From: Syntrophorhabdaceae bacterium
GTDB taxonomy: Bacteria; Desulfobacterota; Syntrophorhabdia; Syntrophorhabdales; Syntrophorhabdaceae
Length of the DNA stretch: 14,311 bases
Reading direction: 5' to 3'
Assembly: GCA_026416315.1 (NCBI GenBank)
Contig: JAOAFK010000212.1
Location: forward strand, 1 to 14,311
The translations under genes were made by a program, and so were the position numbers. Of the stretch, positions 6,444-13,226 are shown one piece after another; positions within the stretch are counted from its first letter, which is position 1; every line of letters starts with the position of its first letter. The notes beneath the pieces are model-generated. The model saw only the letters and a program-made list of their open reading frames with translations, had not been told where the DNA came from and did no database searches.

Positions 6444-7607
6444 ATGAGTATGACAAGGTATTTATTCACTTCAGAATCGGTGGCTGAAGGGCACCCCGAT
6501 AAGGTGGCAGACCAGATATCCGATGCAGTGCTTGATGCCATCATCGAGCAGGATAAGGCAGCAAGGGTTGCATGCGAGACATATCTTACAACAGGACTTG
6601 CCCTTGTAGGTGGCGAGATCACAACGAGCTGTTATGTAAATATACCGGACATAGTAAGACAGACGGTAAGGGAGATTGGCTATAACAATTCTGCCATGGG
6701 CTTTGACTGGGAGACCTGTGCAGTAATTACTGCCATAGATGAACAATCTCCAGATATTGCCATGGGTGTAAACGAGACACCAGACCATGAACAGGGCGCA
6801 GGTGATCAGGGTCTTATGGTGGGTTATGCATGCACGGAAACACCAGAGTATATGCCCATGCCTATAATGCTTGCCCATAAGTTAACAAAAAGACTTGCAG
6901 AGGTAAGAAAACAGAATATTCTCACCTTCCTAAGACCCGATGGTAAAAGCCAGGTTACAATAGAATACATTGATAGAAGACCAGTAAGGGTGGATGCTAT
7001 TGTTATTGCAGCACAGCACACACCGGATGTTTCCATTGAAACAGTGAGAGAAGGTGTTACAGAAGAGGTAATCAAGAAGGTAATCCCTGCAGAAATGATG
7101 GATGCAAAGACAAAGATATACATCAACTCAACAGGCAGATTCGTTATAGGCGGCCCCAAGGGTGACTGTGGTATGACAGGTAGAAAAATCATAGTGGATA
7201 CATATGGTGGTGTGGGTAGCCATGGCGGTGGAGCATTTTCAGGAAAAGACCCTTCAAAGGTGGATAGAAGCGCTTCTTATATGGCAAGATACATTGCAAA
7301 AAATCTTGTTGCAGCAGGTCTTGCAGATAGATTGGAGATCCAGATTGCCTATGCCATCGGGGTGGCAAGGCCTGTATCTGTCATGATAGACACAAAGGGC
7401 ACATCAAAGATTAGCCCTGACAGGATAGCAGAGATTGTAAATGAACTATTTGATTTAAGGCCGAGAAAGATAATAGAGAGGCTTGACCTTTTAAGGCCCA
7501 TTTACAAAAAGACCGCCTGCGGTGGACATTTCGGAAGGTCAGAACCGGAATTCACTTGGGAAAGACTTGACATGGTGGATGAGATAAGGAAGCTTGCAGG
7601 CATCTAA
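6444..7607 (+). CDS. metK: S-adenosylmethionine synthetase
   Basis: A 387-residue methionine adenosyltransferase, making SAM from methionine and ATP. Family motifs are all present: F-T-S-E-S-V-A-E-G-H-P-D-K (8-20, with catalytic H17), GAGDQGLMVGYA (118-129), the ATP-loop GGGAFSGKDPSKVDRSASY (261-279), and A-I-G-V-A-R-P in the C-terminal domain. Length is normal for bacterial MetK (about 385-395). The start is set by AAGGAGG; a second in-frame ATG two codons later is less well placed. It provides SAM for AhbC downstream and for methyltransferases whose product SAH is removed by the next gene, ahcY. Confidence 0.98.
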   Translation: MSMTRYLFTSESVAEGHPDKVADQISDAVLDAIIEQDKAARVACETYLTTGLALVGGEITTSCYVNIPDIVRQTVREIGYNNSAMGFDWETCAVITAIDEQSPDIAMGVNETPDHEQGAGDQGLMVGYACTETPEYMPMPIMLAHKLTKRLAEVRKQNILTFLRPDGKSQVTIEYIDRRPVRVDAIVIAAQHTPDVSIETVREGVTEEVIKKVIPAEMMDAKTKIYINSTGRFVIGGPKGDCGMTGRKIIVDTYGGVGSHGGGAFSGKDPSKVDRSASYMARYIAKNLVAAGLADRLEIQIAYAIGVARPVSVMIDTKGTSKISPDRIAEIVNELFDLRPRKIIERLDLLRPIYKKTACGGHFGRSEPEFTWERLDMVDEIRKLAGI

Positions 7608-7644
7608 CTGCCTTTCTTTGTCTATCAAATTTTTAAAATGGTTT

Positions 7645-7663
7645 TATATTTTCATTCAGGAGG
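7645..7663 (+). promoter_or_regulatory. ahcY leader: possible -10 box and ribosome binding site
   Basis: In the 62-base gap after metK, TATATT at 7645-7650 resembles a -10 box, but the sequence 17 bases before it (CTATCA) is a poor -35. GGAGG at 7659-7663 is the ribosome binding site. It is three bases from ATG 7667 and six from ATG 7670, which favours 7670. No SAH riboswitch structure was recognised. Confidence 0.35.
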
Positions 7664-7669
7664 AATATG

Positions 7670-8995
7670 ATGGATTACGATGTTAAGGACATAAGCCTTG
7701 CAGAAAAAGGACTCGAAAAGATCGAGTGGGCAGAGAAAAGGATGCCTGTTTTAAGAAAGATAAGAGAAAGATTCTCCAAGGAAAAACCCTTATCAGGGGT
7801 GAGGATTTCATGCTGTCTCCATGTGACAACAGAGACGGCAAATCTCGTGCGCACATTGAAAGAAGGTGGGGCAGAGGTATCCCTATGTGCATCAAATCCT
7901 TTAAGTACCCAGGACGATGTGGCCGCTTCTATTGTAAAACACTTTGGTATACCCACTTTTTCTATAAAAGGCGAGACAGATGATATCTATTATACCCATA
8001 TAATGAAATGCCTTGCCTTTAAACCGAATCTCACCATGGACGATGGAGCAGACCTTGTAGGTTCCCTGCACATGATTGCCCACGGACGATTCGATGCCCT
8101 CCATAGTGCAGTAAGGAACTGGGTAGAAAGGCTTACAGAGCAAGAGAGAAAAGAGATTGTGGATAATATCATAGGTGGTTCAGAAGAGACAACCACAGGG
8201 GTGATAAGGCTAAAGAGTATGGAAAAGGAAGGGGTGCTCTGCTTTCCCATAATAGCTGTGAACGATGCCTTTTCAAAACACATGTTCGATAACAGATACG
8301 GTACAGGTCAGAGTACAGTAGATGGGATATTGAGGGCAACAAATGTCCTGTTTGCCGGTGCAAAGTTTGTCCTTGCAGGATACGGCTGGTGTGGAAAGGG
8401 TGTGGCCATGAGGGCAAGCGGACTTGGTGCCCATGTGATTGTCACAGAGGTAAATCCTCTTAAGGCCCTTGAGGCACTCATGGATGGTTATGCTGTTATG
8501 AAGATGGAAGAAGCAGCCCCTATGGGTGATATTTTTATCACCACAACGGGCAATATCCATGTATTGAGAAAAGAACATTTTGAACTCATGAAGGATGGGG
8601 CCATAATAGGTAATTCAGGTCACTTCAACGTAGAGATTGATTTAGATGCCCTTGAGGCAATGGCTGTTAAAAAGAGAAGGGTAAGGGGGATGATGGATGA
8701 GTATACCCTTTCTAATGGGAGACGCATCTATCTTTTAGGTGAGGGAAGGCTTGTAAACCTTGCCTGTGCTGAAGGTCATCCATCAGAGGTCATGGACATG
8801 AGTTTTGCCAATCAGGCATTGTGTGCAGAATATATGTGGAAAAACGGAAAAAAACTCGAAAAAAAGGTCTATTCAGTGCCTGAAGAGATAGATAAAAATG
8901 TGGCAGCATTGAAGCTTGCTTCAGCCGGGGTAACAATTGATGAATTAACAGAGGAACAGAGAATCTATCTTGCCTCATGGGAGATGGGCACATGA
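7670..8995 (+). CDS. ahcY: S-adenosylhomocysteine hydrolase (adenosylhomocysteinase)
   Basis: A 441-residue NAD-dependent enzyme that splits SAH into adenosine and homocysteine, preventing SAH from inhibiting methyltransferases. Visible signatures are H-V-T-T-E-T-A-N-L near residue 51, D-D-G-A-D-L near 124, G-G-S-E-E-T-T-T-G-V near 170, FDNRYGTGQSTVDGILRAT around 206-224, and the NAD-binding G-Y-G-W-C-G-K-G at 237-244. The protein is shorter than the roughly 470-residue proteobacterial and eukaryotic form and ends in ...A-S-W-E-M-G-T, like thermophile/archaeal-type enzymes. Compared with the shortest of those it seems to carry about 20 extra residues after the D-D-G-A-D-L motif (H-M-I-A-H-G-R-F-D-A-L-H...). 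Its stop overlaps the next gene as ATGA, so synthesis of AhcY and the kinase is coupled. Confidence 0.96.
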   Translation: MDYDVKDISLAEKGLEKIEWAEKRMPVLRKIRERFSKEKPLSGVRISCCLHVTTETANLVRTLKEGGAEVSLCASNPLSTQDDVAASIVKHFGIPTFSIKGETDDIYYTHIMKCLAFKPNLTMDDGADLVGSLHMIAHGRFDALHSAVRNWVERLTEQERKEIVDNIIGGSEETTTGVIRLKSMEKEGVLCFPIIAVNDAFSKHMFDNRYGTGQSTVDGILRATNVLFAGAKFVLAGYGWCGKGVAMRASGLGAHVIVTEVNPLKALEALMDGYAVMKMEEAAPMGDIFITTTGNIHVLRKEHFELMKDGAIIGNSGHFNVEIDLDALEAMAVKKRRVRGMMDEYTLSNGRRIYLLGEGRLVNLACAEGHPSEVMDMSFANQALCAEYMWKNGKKLEKKVYSVPEEIDKNVAALKLASAGVTIDELTEEQRIYLASWEMGT

Positions 8996-9912
8996 TAAAC
9001 CTCCTCGTTATAGGCACCATTGCCTATGATTCCATAGAGTCTCCCTTTGGAAAGGTAGAAAATGTCTTAGGTGGTTCAGCTTTGCACTTTACAAATGCGG
9101 CAAGTTTTTTTACTGATGTGGGTATTGTGGCAGCGGTAGGCCGAGATTTTGACCTGAAAGATATAAAATTTTTGGAAGAAAGAAATGTGGATATAAGGGG
9201 CATATCCATTGAAGAGGGAAACACCTTCAGATGGGAAGGTAGATATGGCTATGATTTAAACCAGGCCATAACCTTAAAGACTGAACTCAATGTAATTGAG
9301 AGGTTCAAGCCCCATATACCTGATGATTATCTATCAGCAGATTTTATCTTTCTTGCCAATATCGATCCTGAGCTTCAGACATATGTGATAGACCAGATAA
9401 AAAGACCTGCCATAATTGTCCTTGACACAATGAACTTCTGGATAGAGAATAAGTTTTCTGCCCTTATGGATGCTGTAAAAAAGGTGGACATGATCATAGT
9501 GAACGAATCTGAATTAAGGGAGATGACAAAGGAATATAGCCTTGTGAAGGCGGCAAGAAAGATAATGGAATTAGGCCCTTCCTGTGTGGTGGTGAAAAGA
9601 GGTGAATACGGTGTGTTCATGGCTGAAAGGAATGGACTTTTTCTTGCCCCAGCATTTCCCCTTGAAGAGGTATTTGACCCTACAGGCGCAGGCGATACCT
9701 TTGCAGGTGGTTTTATGGGTTATCTCGCAAATGTGGGTAATGTAAATCCCGAAACGATCAAACAGGCCATTATTATGGGCTCTGTAATGGCCTCTTTCAA
9801 TGTGGAGGATTTCGGCATAAACAGAATCAAAAGACTCGGCTACGATGAAATAAAAGACAGATATACAGCATTTAAAAGATGCCTTAACTTCGGAGATATT
9901 AAATTTAAATAG
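8992..9912 (+). CDS. PfkB-family kinase, possibly adenosine kinase
   Basis: A 306-residue ribokinase/PfkB-fold small-molecule kinase. Motif 1 is V-L-G-G-S-A-L-H-F-T-N-A-A near residues 25-37, the magnesium motif is N-E-S-E at 171-174, and motif 2 is D-P-T-G-A-G-D-T-F-A-G-G-F at 229-241 with the catalytic base D235. The substrate cannot be read from sequence. Context suggests adenosine or a similar nucleoside, because the gene is translationally coupled (ATGA at 8992-8995) to ahcY, which releases adenosine; phosphorylation to AMP would pull the hydrolase forward. PfkB proteins include bacterial adenosine kinases, but also ribokinases and sugar kinases. The start at 8992 is preferred over the in-frame ATG 8977 because of the ATGA overlap and because the hydrophobic first strand then begins at residue 2. 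Confidence 0.85.
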   Translation: MINLLVIGTIAYDSIESPFGKVENVLGGSALHFTNAASFFTDVGIVAAVGRDFDLKDIKFLEERNVDIRGISIEEGNTFRWEGRYGYDLNQAITLKTELNVIERFKPHIPDDYLSADFIFLANIDPELQTYVIDQIKRPAIIVLDTMNFWIENKFSALMDAVKKVDMIIVNESELREMTKEYSLVKAARKIMELGPSCVVVKRGEYGVFMAERNGLFLAPAFPLEEVFDPTGAGDTFAGGFMGYLANVGNVNPETIKQAIIMGSVMASFNVEDFGINRIKRLGYDEIKDRYTAFKRCLNFGDIKFK

Positions 9913-9918
9913 CCTGAC

Positions 9919-11118
9919 ATGATAGGTATATCTAAGCTTTACTGCGGTGCCGTTGAGCCTTCAGACCCATTGAGATATGCACGGCAAACATCTCGTCTTC
10001 CATCCCATCTCCTTCAATTTTCAAAGGATAAAAAACCTGTTGTAGTGTGGAACATGACAAGAAGGTGTAATCTCAGATGCATCCACTGTTATGCCCGTGC
10101 CGAGGATGAAGACTATAAAGGTTATGAGCTTTCAACAGAAGAGGGAAGACGCTTTATAGATGACCTTTCCTATTTTGGTGTCCCTGTGATCCTTTTTTCA
10201 GGTGGGGAACCCCTGTTGAGAAAAGATTTGCCTGAACTAATTGATTATGCGGTAAAAAAGGGCTTGAGGGCTGTTATATCCACAAACGGCACATTAATCA
10301 CAGAAAAGATGGCACGTATTTTTTATGAAAAAGGTTTATCCTATATAGGTGTGAGCCTCGATGGAGTTGGTGCCACAAACGATGCATTCAGGGGTAAAAA
10401 GGGCGCCTTTGATATGGCCCTTCAAGGTATAAGAAATACGAAAAAGGCAGGTATAAAGGTAGGGTTGAGATTTACCATGAACAGGCGAAACTACGAAGAG
10501 ATTCCAAAGATATTCGACCTTATAGAAAAAGAAGATATCGAAAGAGTCTGCTTTTACCACCTTGTATATGCAGGAAGGGGTTCAACTTTAATGGAAGATG
10601 ACCTCCCTCATGATAAGCAAAGGGAAGTCCTTAATTATATAATGGATAGAACAAAGGATTTTTTTAATAAAGGCAGGCAGATTGAGGTGCTTACTGTAGA
10701 TAACCATGCAGATGGACCCTACATATATCTTAGGCTGCTTCAAGAGGATAAAAAAAGGGCTGAAGAGGTATATGAGCTTCTAATGATGAATGAAGGTAAT
10801 GCCTCGGGCGTGGGCATTGCCTGTGTGGATGAAGAGGGTTATGTCCATGCGGATCAGTTTTGGAGGCATTACAGCTTTGGAAATATAAGAATAAGACCCT
10901 TCAGCCAGATCTGGATGGATACATCTGACCCCCTTATGGCAAAGCTGAAGGAGAAAAAAAAGCATGTAAAGGGCAGATGCAGAACATGCAGATGGCTTGA
11001 TATCTGCGGTGGCAACTTCAGGGTAAGGGCAGAGGCGGCAACAGGGGATGTATGGGCAGAGGACCCCCAATGTTATCTCACAGATGAAGAGATTGCAATC
11101 CCCGATGAAATCGCATGA
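9919..11118 (+). CDS. ahbC: AhbC-like radical SAM protein of alternative heme biosynthesis (12,18-didecarboxysiroheme deacetylase)
   Basis: A 399-residue radical-SAM enzyme. The SAM-binding iron-sulfur cluster ligands are C50, C54 and C57 in T-R-R-C-N-L-R-C-I-H-C-Y, followed by G-G-E-P at 95-98 and S-L-D-G at 146-149. The C-terminal region holds C354, C357, C363 and C385 (G-R-C-R-T-C-R-W-L-D-I-C-G-G-N), typical ligands of an auxiliary cluster. The N-terminus MIGISKLYCGAVEPSDPLRY with L-P-S-H-L-L-Q-F-S-K is a hallmark I recognise from AhbC of sulfate reducers, which removes acetate side chains from 12,18-didecarboxysiroheme to give Fe-coproporphyrin III. NirJ of heme d1 synthesis is closely related and is the main alternative; no nir genes are visible. 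AhbA, AhbB and AhbD are not in the window. There is no clear Shine-Dalgarno sequence; the start is six bases after the kinase stop. Confidence 0.85.
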   Translation: MIGISKLYCGAVEPSDPLRYARQTSRLPSHLLQFSKDKKPVVVWNMTRRCNLRCIHCYARAEDEDYKGYELSTEEGRRFIDDLSYFGVPVILFSGGEPLLRKDLPELIDYAVKKGLRAVISTNGTLITEKMARIFYEKGLSYIGVSLDGVGATNDAFRGKKGAFDMALQGIRNTKKAGIKVGLRFTMNRRNYEEIPKIFDLIEKEDIERVCFYHLVYAGRGSTLMEDDLPHDKQREVLNYIMDRTKDFFNKGRQIEVLTVDNHADGPYIYLRLLQEDKKRAEEVYELLMMNEGNASGVGIACVDEEGYVHADQFWRHYSFGNIRIRPFSQIWMDTSDPLMAKLKEKKKHVKGRCRTCRWLDICGGNFRVRAEAATGDVWAEDPQCYLTDEEIAIPDEIA

Positions 11119-11149
11119 TTTTTATTCAATCAGCAGGTCTTGTCTTTAG

Positions 11150-11527
11150 ATGAGAGAAGGCATCATAAGAGAGGATCCATCAAAAGAGTTCTATTTCAAG
11201 GAAGGTTGCTATATCATCGAACAGTATAATACACCGTTAGACCCGAAAATATCCATTGCAAGGGCAAGGGTAGAACCGGGAAAGAAAACGAGATGGCATA
11301 GATTAAAGGATACTACAGAAAGGTATTATATCTTAAATGGTACAGGTATGGTGGAGATAGGCCCATTACCACCCACTGAGGTGAAACCCGGTGACCTTAT
11401 TGTGATTCCACCCATGTGTCCCCAGAGGATAAAAAATACAGGAAATGATGACCTTGTCTTTCTTGCCATATGCACCCCGAGGTTTATCTACGAAAATTAT
11501 GAAGATGTAGAGGATTTTCCCTTTTAA
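11150..11527 (+). CDS. Small single-domain cupin protein next to ahbC
   Basis: A 125-residue protein with one cupin barrel. Cupin motif 1 is G-K-K-T-R-W-H-R-L-K-D-T-T-E-R-Y-Y-I-L-N-G (44-64): H50 and E57 are kept, but the second histidine of the usual H-x-H is L52. Motif 2 is G-D-L-I-V-I-P-P-M-C-P-Q-R-I-K-N (81-96), where the usual metal histidine is Q92. Thus at most two or three of the normal four metal ligands remain (H50, E57, perhaps Q92), with C90 nearby. It has no signal peptide. It lies 31 bases after ahbC and is probably co-transcribed, which suggests a role linked to tetrapyrroles or to AhbC, but this is context only. Its stop codon overlaps that of the convergent helicase gene. The cupin fold is confident; the function is not known. 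Confidence 0.85.
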   Translation: MREGIIREDPSKEFYFKEGCYIIEQYNTPLDPKISIARARVEPGKKTRWHRLKDTTERYYILNGTGMVEIGPLPPTEVKPGDLIVIPPMCPQRIKNTGNDDLVFLAICTPRFIYENYEDVEDFPF

Positions 11528-13221
11528 AAAAGGCTTTCCTGCTTTGGTTTTTTCTTAGGTTTGTCTTTTTTTGGAATCTTAATGGATTCCATATATGCCT
11601 CGGGTATCTCATAAAAAAATCTCGATTTTTTGCATTCCTTTATCTTTCCGTGGACAGATCTTCTGTTGCTTGCTATCAGAAAAAGCTCTTTTTTTGCCCT
11701 CGTCATGCCCACATAAAAGAGTCTCCTCTCCTCCTCTATGTCTGCATCATCCATAGCAAGAATGTAAGGGATTAACCCATCTTCAAAGCCTGCGATAAAA
11801 ACCACATAGAATTCGAGACCCTTTGACATATGAAGTGTCATAAGACTCACTACATCTATGTTTTGATCAAGGATATCTTCCGGCCTGAAAAGATTAAGTT
11901 CCTGGAGTATCTTGATTAATCCCACCTCATAAGGATAATCTCCATAGGCCATAAGGAGATTTCTTTTAAGACCTGATAAAGCCTCCATACCTTTGATGCT
12001 GAAGGCTTCATCGAGAATAGAGGATAATGTCTTTTCAGGGTCTTGATTATGCATGTAATTTTCCAGTCTTTTTCTTATTTCATTGATTTCCTCGTAAAAA
12101 CTATCATGTATTATCTGATGTGGAATACCTGCTTCCATGAAGGCATCCCGGATTGAATTTAATTGATTATTTGTCCTGACAAACACAGCAAAATCAGAAA
12201 AACAGTATATGTTATCGCCCCAATTTCCTCTAAAATCATCTTGAGACAATCTCACATGACTTACGGCACCAATCCTCTTCTCTATCTCTTTTATAATAAA
12301 CCTTGCCTCTTCGTATTCATCGTTCACATCTATCATCTTAATCTTTATGTGATCCATCGATGATGCAGGGTATAATGGGTGTTCAATCCTGTTTTTATTA
12401 TTTTTTATAAGCGCCTGGGATGCTTCCAGTATTATCCTTGATGAACGATAGTTATTTTTTAGAAATACTGTTTTCGCACCTTTAAAATCCTTTTCAAAAT
12501 CTAAAAAATGTTCTATGTCAGCACCTCTGAAGGCATATATGGCCTGGTCAAGATCACCTACAGCACATATATGCTCTGTAAAACCATATAATGCTTTTAT
12601 GAGTCTATACTGGGATGGATTAATATCCTGATACTCGTCTATCAAGATATGTTTGAGACAGGACAGTTCCTTCTGTACCTCTTCAGAGGTGTGTATCAAT
12701 TCTATTGTCTTGATGATAAGATCATCTATGTCAAAGGCATTTATTTCTTTAAGGGCATTTTCATATTTCAAAAATATAGGGTCCTGCATGGATCCCTCTT
12801 CATAGAAATTTTTTATCCTTGATATGTAATGCAATATGGAATAAGCTTTTTTAGTGGTTTCGCCTGTTATTGCCTTTAAAATTTCTATACCTTCCTCCCT
12901 GGTTAAAATTCTGAATCCGCTGTTATTATATTTCCGTAGTATATTTAGGCCGAACATATGAAATGTTCCCAAAAAGACACCATCTCCTTTACCCTTCACC
13001 CTTTCTTTCATCTCAAGGGCAGCCCTGTTTGTAAAGGTAAGGCCGATAATTTCATGAGGTTTTATCCCAGTATGGAGAAGATATAAGATCCGCCTTGTGA
13101 TGGTAAGGGTTTTGCCTGTGCCAGGCCCTGCAATTATAAGAAGGGGTCCATCTGTATAAGCTACAGCCTCTTTTTGGTCTTCATTGAGGCCATCTAAGAT
13201 TTCATTTTCTGACATATTCAA
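11524..13221 (-). CDS. Compact UvrD/Rep-type superfamily 1 DNA helicase
   Basis: A 565-residue 3'-5' DNA helicase. SF1A motifs in order: Q-motif L-N-E-D-Q-K-E-A-V (12-20); motif I A-G-P-G-T-G-K-T (31-38); Ia L-T-F-T-N-R-A-A-L-E-M (61-71); II I-D-E-Y-Q-D (194-199); III G-D-L-D-Q-A-I-Y-A-F-R-G-A (222-234); IV N-N-Y-R-S (256-260); V V-S-L-M-T-L-H-M-S-K-G-L-E (458-470); VI E-E-E-R-R-L-F-Y-V-G-M-T-R-A-K-K (496-511). All ATPase residues look intact. UvrD, Rep and PcrA are about 650-740 residues; here the stretch between motifs IV and V is about 200 residues, so the regulatory 2B subdomain appears reduced. The protein ends in a lysine-rich tail and K-Q-E-S-L-F, resembling a sliding-clamp-binding motif. 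TTG 13221 or ATG 13215 may be the start; neither has a clear Shine-Dalgarno sequence. It starts 5-11 bases after the EndoQ-like gene, so the two form an operon. Confidence 0.93.
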   Translation of the reverse strand: MNMSENEILDGLNEDQKEAVAYTDGPLLIIAGPGTGKTLTITRRILYLLHTGIKPHEIIGLTFTNRAALEMKERVKGKGDGVFLGTFHMFGLNILRKYNNSGFRILTREEGIEILKAITGETTKKAYSILHYISRIKNFYEEGSMQDPIFLKYENALKEINAFDIDDLIIKTIELIHTSEEVQKELSCLKHILIDEYQDINPSQYRLIKALYGFTEHICAVGDLDQAIYAFRGADIEHFLDFEKDFKGAKTVFLKNNYRSSRIILEASQALIKNNKNRIEHPLYPASSMDHIKIKMIDVNDEYEEARFIIKEIEKRIGAVSHVRLSQDDFRGNWGDNIYCFSDFAVFVRTNNQLNSIRDAFMEAGIPHQIIHDSFYEEINEIRKRLENYMHNQDPEKTLSSILDEAFSIKGMEALSGLKRNLLMAYGDYPYEVGLIKILQELNLFRPEDILDQNIDVVSLMTLHMSKGLEFYVVFIAGFEDGLIPYILAMDDADIEEERRLFYVGMTRAKKELFLIASNRRSVHGKIKECKKSRFFYEIPEAYMESIKIPKKDKPKKKPKQESLF

Positions 13222-13226
13222 GGGTT

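Noticed and set aside
6471..6878. Minus-strand 135-codon open frame inside metK
   Set aside because: It is antisense to highly conserved MetK motifs; the translation is rich in Cys, His and Tyr and resembles no family.
7608..7669. SAH riboswitch before ahcY
   Set aside because: The gap is AT-rich and about 60 bases, with no GC-rich paired elements of that aptamer.
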